Assembly (NCBI GenBank): GCA_963971575.1
Contig: OZ020616.1
Span: forward strand, 30,856,306 to 30,920,305
Source of the DNA: Liopterus haemorrhoidalis
Lineage: Eukaryota > Arthropoda > Insecta > Coleoptera > Dytiscidae
Direction of reading: 5' to 3'
Length of the DNA: 64,000 bases
Shown: positions 12,041 through 22,245 of the stretch, piece after piece
Numbering within the stretch: position 1 is the first letter of the stretch
How the letters are laid out: every line of letters begins with the position of its first letter
Notes under the pieces: model-generated
The model's input: only the letters and a program-made list of their open reading frames with translations
Databases searched by the model: none
Told to the model about the DNA's origin: nothing
Program-made: the position numbers and the translations under genes

Positions 12041-12636
12041 TGGAACACCGAACCGTAAATTCATCGTCTAAGGTGGCTTCGTGACAATAGCCTCGCTATA
12101 GGGCCCCGTTGTTTTACGACCCCGAAGGAGCCTTGTTTTTTCCCTTTTTCTGCATATCACTTCGATTTCCTTTAGGAATCCATTTAACCTAGGGCATATA
12201 CTAATCTTAATCCAGCACTAAGGTAGCTGCACACCTAGAAAAATGCTAAATTAACTAAAGTCAAAGTCAAAGATTAATCAACGCGGGAATGGATCATATT
12301 TGTAAACAACACTGACTCATAAGCAAGCTACCAAATTCACAACATCCGTCATTTTTAAATCAAAGAGTTAATTGAAACGGAATTAAAAGCTCGAAAAGTT
12401 ATCGCGGAAAAAGTAATCTAAAAAGTTACACTAAAATAAGTTCTTTTTAAGTAATTAACAAGATAAAGATCACAAGATTAATCGAAATCCGATTAAGACT
12501 AATTATTACTTGAGTTTTCATAGCTATTAGTTAGCCACCACCTCCTAACACCCTTAACACAATACATGCCAAAGGAACTCTGCGTATAAAGCAATACGAA
12601 AAAAATTGATGTGAAGTGTGAATTATCATACAGACG
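12041..12636. other. No gene seen
   Basis: No coding exon or bounded element recognised. A GC patch at 12095-12135 is unexplained. Confidence 0.4.
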
Positions 12637-12716
12637 GATCAAAAATTCCTGTTACAATTCCGGTTCACATTAAAGTGCATTAGTAAGATTTTTACAAATT
12701 TTCAGATTAACATGGG
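12637..12716 (+). repeat. Outer direct repeat, left copy
   Basis: AAAAATTCCTGTT, then TTCCGGTTCACATTAA, and a following TTTTTACAAATTTTCAGATT recur with roughly 70% identity by eye, in the same orientation, at 15684-15765. The pair brackets the long inverted-arm element at 12810-15620. Confidence 0.6.
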
Positions 12717-12894
12717 TAAAAATCGTTTTAAAATAAAAAAAAAATTGAACTAGTTTTCGTTCCTTAATCCACGTCTTTATTTCAATACCACACAATAAAT
12801 TTAAAAAAAGGGTCATTCCATCTCAAATCATCAAAAATTCACCTATGGCTCCCACTCGACCCTCTCCAAATGCCATGAAATTTTGTAGTAAGAT

Positions 12895-13286
12895 GGATAT
12901 AATACGAGAGCAAGAACTAACCTGCGCATTACTAAAAAAGCTAAAGTAGCTACAATGAGCAATGTGTTTGACAGAGGCTTGGTACTCTATAATGGTTTGC
13001 CTAGCGAAATTAAAAGCAGACCTTTTAATATGTTTAAAAGTATGCTTAGGAAATATCTAAAAAATGACGGTGGGCGTATGTAACGAAGTCAATATTATGT
13101 ATTGTTATTTTTTAAGAGTATGATTGAGCATACTTTCTTAGGTTTATTGTTTTTTGTTTAAATTTGGATATGTAATGGTGTTACATGATAGTTTAGTTAT
13201 TAAGTTTTGTTTTTGCGATATTTTGTAAATTAATGTATTTTCTATTGAGCCATGGGCTCTATTAAATAAATTATTATTATTATTAT
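12895..13286 (+). mobile_element. 5'-truncated LINE 3' end
   Basis: The + strand encodes the reverse-transcriptase tail VFDRGLVLYNGLPSEIK followed by FNMFKSMLRKYLK and a stop at 13081-13083. A 3' UTR ends in an ATT-rich tail at about 13270-13286. The flanks TAAGAT (12889-12894 and 13287-13292) form a target duplication. The uninterrupted opposite arm of the host element shows the empty site, confirming the boundaries. Confidence 0.88.
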
Positions 13287-14298
13287 TAAGATAGCCCTAG
13301 ACCCCAAATGACACTTTGGAAAATATTAGAGCTCAATCTGCTTTGGTTCTTAAATAACAGGTCCATATTCAATGGGCTCTCGTCCCGTTCATGCGTAAAT
13401 ACCGCAAAAATGACCAACTTTGATTCTTTGTTAAATCACTTCTATTGCCTGTAGGAGTGTGAAATTTGACATACCAGGACAACTTTTGGTGTAGAATAAC
13501 GTAGTGTAATCAAAAAAGCAGTATGGGTGGCCATTCAGCTATCCATACTAATGCTAAAATCACTGCTAAATTTTGTCGCGAGAAATTTGGACCCCAATTT
13601 GGAGACCACTTACTCGTCAGCAAAAGGTCTAAACGCCATGATCTTTTGCAACGATGTATAACAAGCACAATACTATGCAGTGCTGCAATAGCAACTCTGT
13701 TGTATTCATATGTCCAGAGATGGTCCACTTGAAGGTTGGCCAAAAAATTTTTTTGTGCAAAACTAGCCAACTTTCAAGGCAAAATATCTCAATATGCGTC
13801 ATTCCCAATTTGGTTTTGAATGACACCATTGGATAGAGCAGATTTTTCTGTACAAGAGTAACTTTTATTTAGGTTGGGATCTGAATTCCTAGTTCAGCCA
13901 GAGGACTCTGAAAATGACATACCTTGGTGCGATATCGAAAAAATCAAATTATGATTCTCCATATCTTCTTTGTGCACTGATCATGATTGCTAGCAAGTTG
14001 ATATCCAAACTGATTGGAAAAATTTTAAGCTTCATTGGGTAGAACATTTTTGGGTGGGATTCAGAATTATTATTAAACAATCAGTGCTATTTTAGGTTCC
14101 TGTTCTATATTTATCTTTATATCTTTGTAGTATCGTGTCAGCAGGTCAAACATTGCTGTTTACTTATTTGTGTATTTACTTGCAATAAATACACACATAA
14201 ATAAAAAGCAATATTAATATTAGTATTCCGTTAGTTAAACAATTTGATTTGAATTCTATTACGGATACGTCATGGATCAGGATTCCATTAGTTTATTG

Positions 14299-14710
14299 TA
14301 GTGCTGGGAACCGAAACCGGTTTTTCGGGTACCCGGTTCCGGTTTTCGGGTAAAACCGGGTTCGTAATTTTCGCATTACCCGGATAACCAGTTCCGATTA
14401 CCCGGTTCCGATTACCTGGTTCCAAATACTGTGTTCCGGATACCTGGTTCCGGATACCCGGTTCCGATTACCGGGTTCCGGGGTCATAGGCGAGATAATT
14501 TTAGTGCTGGGAAACGAAACCGGTTTTTCGGGTACCCGGTTTCGGTTTTCGAGTACCCGGTTTCCGGTAGCCGGTTTCGGTTATCGGGTAAAACCGAATT
14601 AGTAATTTTCGCGTTACCCGGATACCCAGTTCCGATTACCCGGTTTTAGATACCCGGTTCCGATTACCCGGTTCTGTATACCCGGTTCTAAACCGTTTTT
14701 GACAGCACTA
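14299..14710. mobile_element. Non-autonomous hAT with CCGGTTCCG arrays
   Basis: The short ends TAGTGCTGGGAA and GACAGCACTA are flanked by a perfect 8-bp duplication GTTTATTG (14291-14298 and 14711-14718). The 412 bp body is almost entirely degenerate repeats of a TACCCGGTTCCGAT-type motif in both orientations, far more GC-rich than its surroundings. No coding capacity. Confidence 0.93.
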
Positions 14711-15683
14711 GTTTATTGCCATGTGCTATTGCTAGCCATGAGCGTGGTTCTTCTGAATGCCACTTGACAACCCATACTCACTCCCATTGGTAGTGGCTCA
14801 GCCACCATGGACCAAAGCAAGTATTACACTAATAATGGATAAATTTGCCTTCTGCAAATTGCCATGCTCTGAATTTGACAGCCTGCAATAGCCTACAATA
14901 TAAGTACGCCTCGCATATAAAAGTGTCATTTTCAGAGTCCTGTGGCTGAACTAGGAATTCAGATCCCAATCTAAATAAAACTTACTCTTGTACAGAAAAA
15001 TCTGCTCTATCCAATGGTGTCATTCAAAACCAAATTGGGAATGACGCATATTGAGATATTTTGCTTTGAAAGTTGGCTAGTTTTGCACAAAAAATGTTTT
15101 TGGCCAACTTTCAAGTGGACCATCTCTGAACATATGAATACAGAGTTGCTATTGCAGCACTGCATAGTATTGTGCTTGTTATACATCGTTGCAAAAAATC
15201 ATGGCGTTTAGACCTTTTGGTGATGAGTAACTGGTCTCCAAATTGGGGTCCAAATTTCTCGCGACACAATTTGGTAGTGATTTTAGCATGGATTGGTAAC
15301 TGAATGGCTACCCAAACTACTTTTTTGATTACACTGCTGTATTCCGCACCAAAAGTTGTCCAGGTATGCCAAATTTCACACCTCTCTGGGCACTAGACGT
15401 GATTTGATAAAGAGTCAAAGTTGGCTCTTTTTACGATATGTACGCATTAACAGGATGAGAGCCCATTGAACACGGACCTATTATTTAAGAACTAAAGCAG
15501 ATTGAGCTCTAATATTTTGCACAATTTCATTTGGGGTCTAGGGCTACTTTATTACAAAATTTCTTTACATTTAGAAAGGGTCGAGTGGGAGGCCTTTGGT
15601 GAATTCACATGGAATGACCCAAAACATATACTTACCTATATTTTTTTCGACACAAAAATTCAATATTTTCGAACAACTATACT

Positions 15684-15765
15684 GATTAAAAATTCCTGTT
15701 GAACTCCTTCGGTTCCCATTAGTGTACATTATTGACAATTTTTGAGATTTTTAGATCAACCCCTC
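15684..15765 (+). repeat. Outer direct repeat, right copy
   Basis: Same-orientation partner of 12637-12716, sharing AAAAATTCCTGTT and TTCGGTTCCCATTA blocks. It lies about 65 bp outside the right arm of the long inverted element. Confidence 0.58.
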
Positions 15766-15870
15766 TGAGAAACAAGGTAGAAGCCAAAGTTTTTTGACTA
15801 TTTGTCGAAAATCACATAAAAATATTTGTTTTCTCAAAAATTCCATTTTGCTCGTTTACCTGCTCATCCA

Positions 15871-16960
15871 GTGATTTTATTTGATTTCCTACTTATAATA
15901 AAAAAAAAAAAATCAATTTTGTTTATATTTTTCGGGCTTTCTTATTTCATTATTTTTCCTATCTGCAGGTCACAGAACTGCATATTCATACCTAATTTCA
16001 ACACATTGCTATAGTTTATTAAAATTAATAATAATAATAATAATAAGTGCCCGACGCCCAGTTTTCTCATAAGGGCAGGTAAGTTCTTATTTTCTAAAAT
16101 TCCTGCATGCTTTCGAATCATATTGATCGGTCCTATTATCTCCAGTGATTTTATTTGATTTCCTACTTATAAAAAAAAAAAAATCAATTTTGTTTATATT
16201 TTTCGGGCTTTCTTATTTCATTATTTTTCCTATCTGCAGGTCACAGAACTGCATATTCATACCTAATTTCAACACATTGCTATAGTTTATTAAAATTAAT
16301 AATAATAATAATAATAAGTGCCCGACGCCCAGTTTTCTCATAAGGGCAGGTAAGTTCTTATTTTCTAAAATTCCTGCATGCTTTCGAATCATATTGATCG
16401 GTCCTATTATCTCCAGTGATTTTATTTGATTTCCTACTTATAAAAAAAAAAAAATCAATTTTGTTTATATTTTTCGGGCTTTCTTATTTCATTATTTTTC
16501 CTATATGCAGGTCACAGAACTACATATTCATACCTATTTCAACACATTGCTATAGTTTATTAAAATTAATAATAATAATAATAATAATAAGTGCCCGACG
16601 CCCAGTTTTCTCATAAGGGCAGGTAAGTTCTTATTTTCTAAAATTCCTGCATGCTTTCGAATCATATTGATCGGTCCTATTATCTCCAGTGATTTTATTT
16701 GATTTCCTACTTATAAAAAAAAAAAAAATCAATTTTGTTTATATTTTTCGGGCTTTCTTATTTCATTATTTTTCCTATATGCAGGTCACAGAACTACATA
16801 TTCATACCTATTTCAACACATTGCTATAGTTTATTAAAATTAATAATAATAATAATAATAATAAGTGCCCGACGCCCAGTTTTCTCATAAGGGCAGGTAA
16901 GTTCTTATTTTCTAAAATTCCAGCATGCTTTCGAATCATATTGATCGGTCCTATTATCTC
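15871..16960 (+). repeat. Four tandem copies of a ~273 bp unit
   Basis: Units start at GTGATTTTATTTGATTTCC at 15871, 16145, 16416 and 16689 (spacings 274, 271 and 273) and are nearly identical, so the array is young. Differences are mainly in the A-run and ATA-run lengths and a few substitutions shared by copies 3 and 4. Each unit contains a good acceptor (TTTTTCCTATCTGCAG) about 110 bp before a consensus donor (GGGCAG/GTAAGTT). The enclosed segment has stops in all frames. Confidence 0.97.
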
Positions 16961-17559
16961 TGTACGAAAATGTATTCGTATTAAGTATTAAATACTTAAA
17001 GTTGAGCCAACTTCTGAACTGACATAGTACTATAAGATGATAATTTCGAAGTGGTGTCTGGGTTATGAACCCTCCTTCCCGTGTTTTAATAATTTTATCT
17101 ATTTTGAGTCTGCATCAGATACTTCAATATTTTAGTAGCAATATATTTCCAATACAGTGTTTTTTTTTTTTTTTGTTAAAATAAGTGTACGAATAATACA
17201 ACATTATAACGATGCCAATAATCTTTACCAGAACGGATATTTGAAAAGTTTATAATATTCATACAAACTGTAATTATACTTTACATAATAATTCGCCAAC
17301 AAACTTTTTGTACTAACATTTTATTTTAAGATTTTAATATTTATAGTTTCCACGATATCACAAATAATTTAAAATATGAAAAAGCCAGTGGCGGCTCTAG
17401 TATATATTGCGCCCCCATGCAAAATTCAAAACGGCACACCCTTTTTAAAAATTTAACAAAAGAAAGGTAAAAAAATGTCTCTTCCGACAAGGCGTCCTAT
17501 GCCGTGCATAACTCGCTTACCGTATCAGGCCGCCTCTGGAAAAAGCAAATTATATTTAT
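16961..17559. other. No gene seen; possible hAT end at 17389
   Basis: CAGTGGCGGCTCTAGTATAT at 17389 with GCGCCCCCATGC after it looks like a hAT left end, but no right end was found. A T-run is at 17160. Nothing else is recognised. Confidence 0.4.
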
Positions 17560-17770
17560 AATATACAAATTTCAATTGTTTGTATGTGTATTTGGTTTTA
17601 TTTTTTAACATATCTTAATTTCATCGCCGGTCAGCCATTAGCCAATCACTGGAGAGGGTGACACCTGTCAGCCAATCAAGAGACAGGGTGTCCCCAGTTA
17701 GCCAATCATGAAAAAAATTGACGTCATAATGTTACCGACACTACATACAGGCATTTGCTAATTATATAAT
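17560..17770 (+). repeat. Dispersed repeat with CCAAT and CRE motifs, copy 1
   Basis: Shares its whole length with 50070-50335 and its right half with 18998-19110. It begins TTGTATGTGTATTTGG, carries several GCCAATCA motifs in imperfect units of about 30 bp, then the palindrome TGACGTCA (17719-17726), and ends TTGCTAATTATATA. Superfamily unknown; possibly a Helitron or LINE 3' segment. Confidence 0.75.
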
Positions 17771-17806
17771 TTATGCCTACCTAACCCTAGACATTTATGT
17801 ATGTAA

Positions 17807-17924
17807 TTATATTCGTAGATTCTTAGAGAATAAATCTGCAAAATATTGTTCATATCGGTCAAATGATATAAGAGTTTCTAAAGTTTCTTTTTTATGCCTT
17901 CGAAATCCTAGATATTTTTATATA
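17807..17924 (+). repeat. ~118 bp tandem unit, copy 1
   Basis: The unit begins TAATTATATTCGTAGATTCT and ends near GAAATCCTAGATATTTTTAT. Further units lie at 18838-18956 and 18957-18997 (partial). The mariner at 17925-18836 sits at the unit junction. An inverted copy is at 32520-32660. Confidence 0.82.
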
Positions 17925-18836
17925 CAAGGTGTCTCAAAAGAAATTTTATATTTATTTAGCTTACTGCGTGAACGCAACGTATCCGAGGGGCGCGGGGGTT
18001 ATGTCAATCGGTAGCCTGGCTCTTGGGAATGCAGTCGCTATGGAGCGTTTCTCGGGAGCAGACCGCGCGTTATGCGTGCGAGAGTTTTACAAAAACGGTG
18101 ATTCGGCGACTGTAGCACGTAGAAAATTCTGCAGTATTCGAGGTTTTCGCCACTTAAATGATGCGCCAAGCATTCCTCTCATTCGACATTGGGTTAAAAA
18201 GTTTGAAGAGACTGGTACAATGCTGGATAAATCAAAATCCGGGCGACCTAGGTCATCAAGAACGGTAGAAAACGTGGAGAATGTTAATCAGTCTATTCGT
18301 GACGACCCGAACCTTTCAATTCGGAAGCGCGCAAGTGCTTTAAATGTGCATAGATCATCATTACATCGCATTATGCACAAAGACCTAAAGCTGCACCCCT
18401 ACAAAATTCAATTGGTGCAAGAATTAAAGCCCCAAGATGCCAGTCAGAGGCTTAATTCTCAGGCAAATCTCCCGGAGAGGTGACATAAATTGGCCTCCAC
18501 GCAGTCCAGATTTAACCCCTATGGACTTTTTCCTATGGGGGTTATCTTAAATCTAAAGTTTACGCCAATAAACCGACTTCACTGGCGCATTTGAAAGAAA
18601 ATATCCGTCACGAAATGGCAGCCATCCCTGAGTCCACCTGCCGAGACGTCATAAGTAATTTTACTGTTCGATTAAATGAGTGCCGAGAACGCGAGTGTCT
18701 ACATTTAGACGATATTATTTTTAAGAAATAAATCCCCAAAATGTGTATTTTAATAATTAATAAACATTTTTTCTATATACGGCTTACTTTTTTTTAATCG
18801 ATCCACTAAATATAAATTTTTTTTTGAGACACCTTG
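17925..18836 (+). mobile_element. Internally deleted mariner-family transposon
   Basis: The inverted ends CAAGGTGTCTCAAAAG and TTTTGAGACACCTTG are each flanked by TA. The 912 bp element keeps the 5' and 3' parts of its transposase but lacks the catalytic middle. It splits a pair of 118 bp tandem units, so it is younger than that array. Confidence 0.92.
17929..18732 (+). pseudogene. Mariner transposase missing its catalytic core
   Basis: The 5' part (to 18483) reads FSGADRALCVREFYKNG, then LIRHWVKKFEETGT, KSGRPRSSRT and IRKRASALNVHRSSLHRIM, the paired HTH DNA-binding half of a mariner/IS630 transposase. Near 18470 the frame jumps to INWPPRSPDLTPMDFFLWG, the segment around the third catalytic Asp. 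The first two catalytic Asp regions are gone. INWPPRSPDLTPMDFF resembles the DD41D-type element at 20192. The 3' part then breaks with stops. Confidence 0.9.
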
Positions 18837-18837
18837 T

Positions 18838-18997
18838 ATAATTATATTCGTAGATTCTTAGAGAATAAATCTGCAAAATATTGTTCATATCGGTCAAATC
18901 ATATAGTATTATCTATAGTTTCTTGTTTATGCCTACGAAATCCTACACGTTTCTATATGTAATTATATTCGTAGATTCTTAGAGACTAAATCTGCAA
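18838..18997 (+). repeat. ~118 bp tandem units, copies 2 and 3
   Basis: Copy 2 (18838-18956) and a truncated copy 3 (18957-18997) both start TAATTATATTCGTAGATTCT. Copy 3 is cut where the CCAAT/CRE repeat begins. Confidence 0.82.
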
Positions 18998-19120
18998 AAT
19001 ACCTGTCAATCAAGAGACCTCAAGAGTCACCAGTTAGCCAATCACAAGAACCGTAGAAAAAAATGACGTCACAATGTTACCCAGATCCAGAAAGATACCA
19101 GAAAGATACTTGCTAATTAT
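18998..19120 (+). repeat. Dispersed CCAAT/CRE repeat, partial copy 2
   Basis: CTGTCAATCAAGAGACC, TTAGCCAATCACAAGA and TGACGTCACAATGTTACC (palindrome at 19064-19071) match the right half of 17560-17770. It ends TTGCTAATTATATG. Confidence 0.72.
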
Positions 19121-20091
19121 ATGTATATGTACGATATGTTCAGTGGCAGATTTACAAAACCTAACCTTTTTAAAATTGCACCGCTAAGATGGCAAAATCG
19201 AAACTAATCTAATAGACAACAATAACTTTTTAACATACTGTAATCGGACATCTGGAAGGAACTTAATTATATTTTTATATCTTGATTTGTGTTTTGTTAT
19301 ATTTTATTTTCACTAATAATAATGTCTTTTCAATGTCTTGAACAGTGTTATAATGTATCTAGTTACAAGTATTGAGATACAGTAACTAGTTACTTTTATA
19401 AGTATCTAGTTACAAATTAGATACTTTTTGAAATATGTATCTGTATCTGTATCTAGATATTTAAATTTAAGTATCTTTTATCTGTATTTCAGATACTTTG
19501 CTCGTTACTTTATATTTATACTGTGATACCGAGCTGATATAATAGTTTAATTAAAAATTATCATTTTGAATATTTTACTTTTGCAATAAACAAAATACAG
19601 AAAACAATTTAAATTCTGACGTTTACAAATTAAATTTATATGGAATGTCAAAAAACATATGTGTCATTATTAATGAAAACTAAGTTTTTAAATAAATATT
19701 GATGCTATTTTAATGACCAATTTACTAAATCATATGAAAAATTATATCCACACAAGTGGTTTGGGAATGGACCGTGGTTTTGTGATGCCTTGGGCAAGAC
19801 AAATTAAGGCCTTTCAAGAGAATCCAGTGATTTAAAGTACACTTTGATAATTTTTTTGAGACATTTCATCACTTGAGGTCTGGCTCTAATTTGGCTAAAA
19901 TTTGATTGAAAGGAACATCCCCTTAACAAGAACATAGCTGGGTATCTGTAAGACTAACATTAGTCTTATATGTTGGCACATATGAACATAATACATACTT
20001 TATTTAGTACGAAATTATTCCATAGAATAGTGTTTTACCTTAAATGTGGTGGGCTTTTTGTGACGTCACGGTCATTTTTGAATAGCTTGTA

Positions 20092-20659
20092 ACGGGTGTT
20101 TTTTTTTAGAGGTATAGAACTTTAAATTGCAATAAAACAACGATGGATTATTCGATTGACATGAATTTTTTTTTATTCGAAAAAGATAATCTTGTGGCAT
20201 TACATTAAATCATACCAACAAGACGGCGCAACATGTCACACAGCTCGTGCCACAATCGATTTATTGAAAGACACGTTTGGTGACCGCCTAATTTCACGTT
20301 TTGGACCTGTGAATTGGCCTCCAAGATCTTGTGATTTAACACCGCTGGACTACTTTCTGTGGGGCTATGTAAAGTCATTGGTCTATGCGGATAAGCCACA
20401 AACGCTTGACCATTTGGAAGACAACATTCGCCGTGTTATTGCCGATATACGGCCACAAATGTTGGAAAAAGTCATCGAAAATTGGACGTCCAGATTGGAC
20501 TACATCCGAGCCAGCCGTGGCGGTCATATGCCAGAAATCATATTTAAAATGTAATGCTACAAGATTATCTTTCGAATAAAAAAAATTCATGTCAATCGAA
20601 TAATCCATCGTTGTTTTATTGCAATTTAAAGTTCTATACCTCTAAAAAAAAACACCCAT
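20092..20659 (+). mobile_element. Deleted mariner with ~120 bp TIRs (DD41D type)
   Basis: TIRs of about 120 bp (ACGGGTGTTTTTTTTTAGAG inward, inverse at the right) are flanked by TA on both sides. The interior keeps only the 3' part of the transposase. It is 568 bp long and nested in the hAT at 19343. Confidence 0.93.
20192..20554 (+). pseudogene. DD41D mariner transposase C-terminal half
   Basis: The frame reads SYQQDGATCHTARATIDLL (second catalytic Asp) and PRSCDLTPLDYFLWGYVKS (third Asp). There are 41 residues between the two Asps, the spacing of the rosa/DD41D mariner clade. It continues LEDNIRRVIADIRPQMLEK to a normal C-terminus, uninterrupted. The HTH half and first Asp are deleted. An open frame with about 120 bp TIRs suggests recent deletion. 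Confidence 0.92.
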
Positions 20660-21017
20660 TATAATACTGATTAATATGCACTGTTTGTTTGGTAAAAATA
20701 TAGTATTTTCATTTTTCAATGTTTTTTCCAAAGTATCGAGCTGTATCTAAATACAATTTTTTTGGGCATGTATCTGTATCTAGATCATTTTTTTCTTAGC
20801 TATCTGAATCTGAATCTAGACATTTGTTTAAATATATTCTATTACAACACTGGTCTTAAAAAATGTCGTTTCAACGTCAAAAAATATATAGACAATCTAA
20901 TAAGATTAGTTGAACAAAATAATGCCAGATTGAGTCTCTCTTATGACCATTTGTGTATATATTTTGATGTACAAGTGTCCAATAAAAATGCGTGTTTTCG
21001 AAGATTTTATAAAGTTT

Positions 21018-21032
21018 TTATTTCAAGACAGT
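21018..21032 (-). pseudogene. Last codons of split Helitron helicase
   Basis: On the - strand this reads T-V-L-K-stop. It continues the KIKNIIYT end found at about 27930, on the other side of the 6.9 kb pogo-like element. Helitron helicases usually end with a similar N-V-V-Y-x-E-V-L motif. Confidence 0.7.
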
Positions 21033-21497
21033 ATTCAGTAAGACCCCGGTTAACCCGGGGGATACGTTCCAGGACATGTCAGCGCTAAATGAAACCGCGT
21101 TAAACGGGGTTATCTTAATGTAAATAATGGGGATAAGTAAAATAACAGTAAAATAACAATATTTAAAAATACATGCATTTAAATATTTAAAATGCAAACA
21201 ATGTAAATATAATGTCATTAAATAATTTAATAATATTTTGGTCACTTTTATTTTTAATTTCAATATTTTAATAAATTATAATAATTCATGAAAACATTTG
21301 AGTGATTATGTTGACGTAGAAGGTTCTTCGTCATTTGACAAGAAATCAACTTCTTGCCTTTGATCTATCAAAATTTGGATCACTTTGTATAAATTTTTGT
21401 AAACGGCCAATGGTTGGGACTCGACACAAGCGGATAAGGTCGAGCTACCACTGCCTGTTGAAATATTGAAACAATTAGATCACAATTATTGAAACTA

Positions 21498-21526
21498 TTT
21501 ATTTATTTATTTATTTATTTAATTTT

Positions 21527-21585
<59 letters not shown>

Positions 21586-21638
21586 TTTGTTTGTTTGTTT
21601 GTTTGTTTGTTTGTTTGTTTGTTTGTTTGTTTGTTTGT

Positions 21639-21681
<43 letters not shown>
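21498..21681. repeat. Compound (ATTT)n(GTTT)n(ATTT)n tail
   Basis: About 22 ATTT units, then about 15 GTTT units, then about 10 ATTT units. Position and orientation show this is the expanded 3' tail of the SINE, not an independent microsatellite. Confidence 0.93.
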
Positions 21682-21683
<2 letters not shown>

Positions 21684-21783
21684 ATCGGCTTATTTCTGCA
21701 ACGAAGCTAATCGCCGATTCCAGAGGGCGAGCTCCTACAGCTGGATGAGGGGTGAATGATTGTGAAATGAGAGTAATGTAAAC

Positions 21784-22245
21784 CAGCGGTTTCCATAGTG
21801 GGGGGCGCGACCATCTTGTGAGTCGTACAAGATTCGCCAACGGGTCGCGGGTCGCAGGATTTTCCACATTAGCTGTTATTAAAACAAAATATCGGTTAAT
21901 AGTGGAAGATGAAATAAGAGTGGCTCTTTCTTCATATAAACCGCGATTTAACGAATTATGTGCGAAGAAACAAGTCCATACTTCACATTAAAATTGATTT
22001 TTATTACATGTATTACATATTTAATATTAATATAATTTATTTTTATATGATTTTCGTGATTTATGTTGTGAAAATAAATATTTAGGAATTAGAGAAATAT
22101 TAGGAATTATTTTTGCTACTTTTGTGATTATTATTTTAATAAAGATATTATTTACAAATTGTTTATAAATTACTTAAATAGGGGGCGGGCAGAGATGGGA
22201 TTTTTTCTAAGGGGGTCGTTACTGAATAAAGTTTGGAAACCGCTG
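21784..22245. mobile_element. Non-autonomous hAT inside the SINE
   Basis: The ends CAGCGGTTTCCATAGTG and AGTTTGGAAACCGCTG are flanked by a perfect 8-bp duplication ATGTAAAC (21776-21783 and 22246-22253). The 462 bp interior has GGTCGCGGGTCGC near one end and no coding capacity. Confidence 0.95.

Larger units (their letters stand above)
12810..15620. mobile_element. Transposon-like element with ~700 bp inverted arms
   Basis: The left arm (12810-12894 plus 13293-about 13930) is the inverse of the right arm (about 14920-15620). Both outer ends begin GGGTCATTCCAT. Arms share long runs such as the CTGAACTAGGAATTCAGATC block and the GTCTAGGGCTA block. A LINE interrupts the left arm and a hAT sits in the central spacer. 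Short ORFs in the arms are mirror images without domains. Long arms with no transposase suggest a foldback or other long-TIR non-autonomous element. Target duplication is unclear because the flanks are A-rich. Confidence 0.82.
19343..20852. mobile_element. hAT element with GTATCTAGATAC arrays
   Basis: The short ends CAGTGTTATAATGTATC and ATTCTATTACAACACTG are flanked by GTCTTGAA and GTCTTAAA (7 of 8). Subterminal repeats of GTATCTAGATAC and CAGATACAGATAC types face inward at both ends. No hAT coding sequence survives. A mariner relic is inserted at 20092-20659. Confidence 0.85.

Noticed and set aside
13510..15211. Pairs of mirrored small ORFs in the inverted arms
   Set aside because: They appear in both arms because the arms are inverse copies, and they lack domains or consistent frames.
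15871..16960. CRISPR-like or satellite centromere array
   Set aside because: Only four copies, 273 bp unit without spacers, eukaryotic context.
21489..21710. Open frame of repeating FIYL residues
   Set aside because: It is the translation of the ATTT/GTTT tail of a SINE; no gene context.
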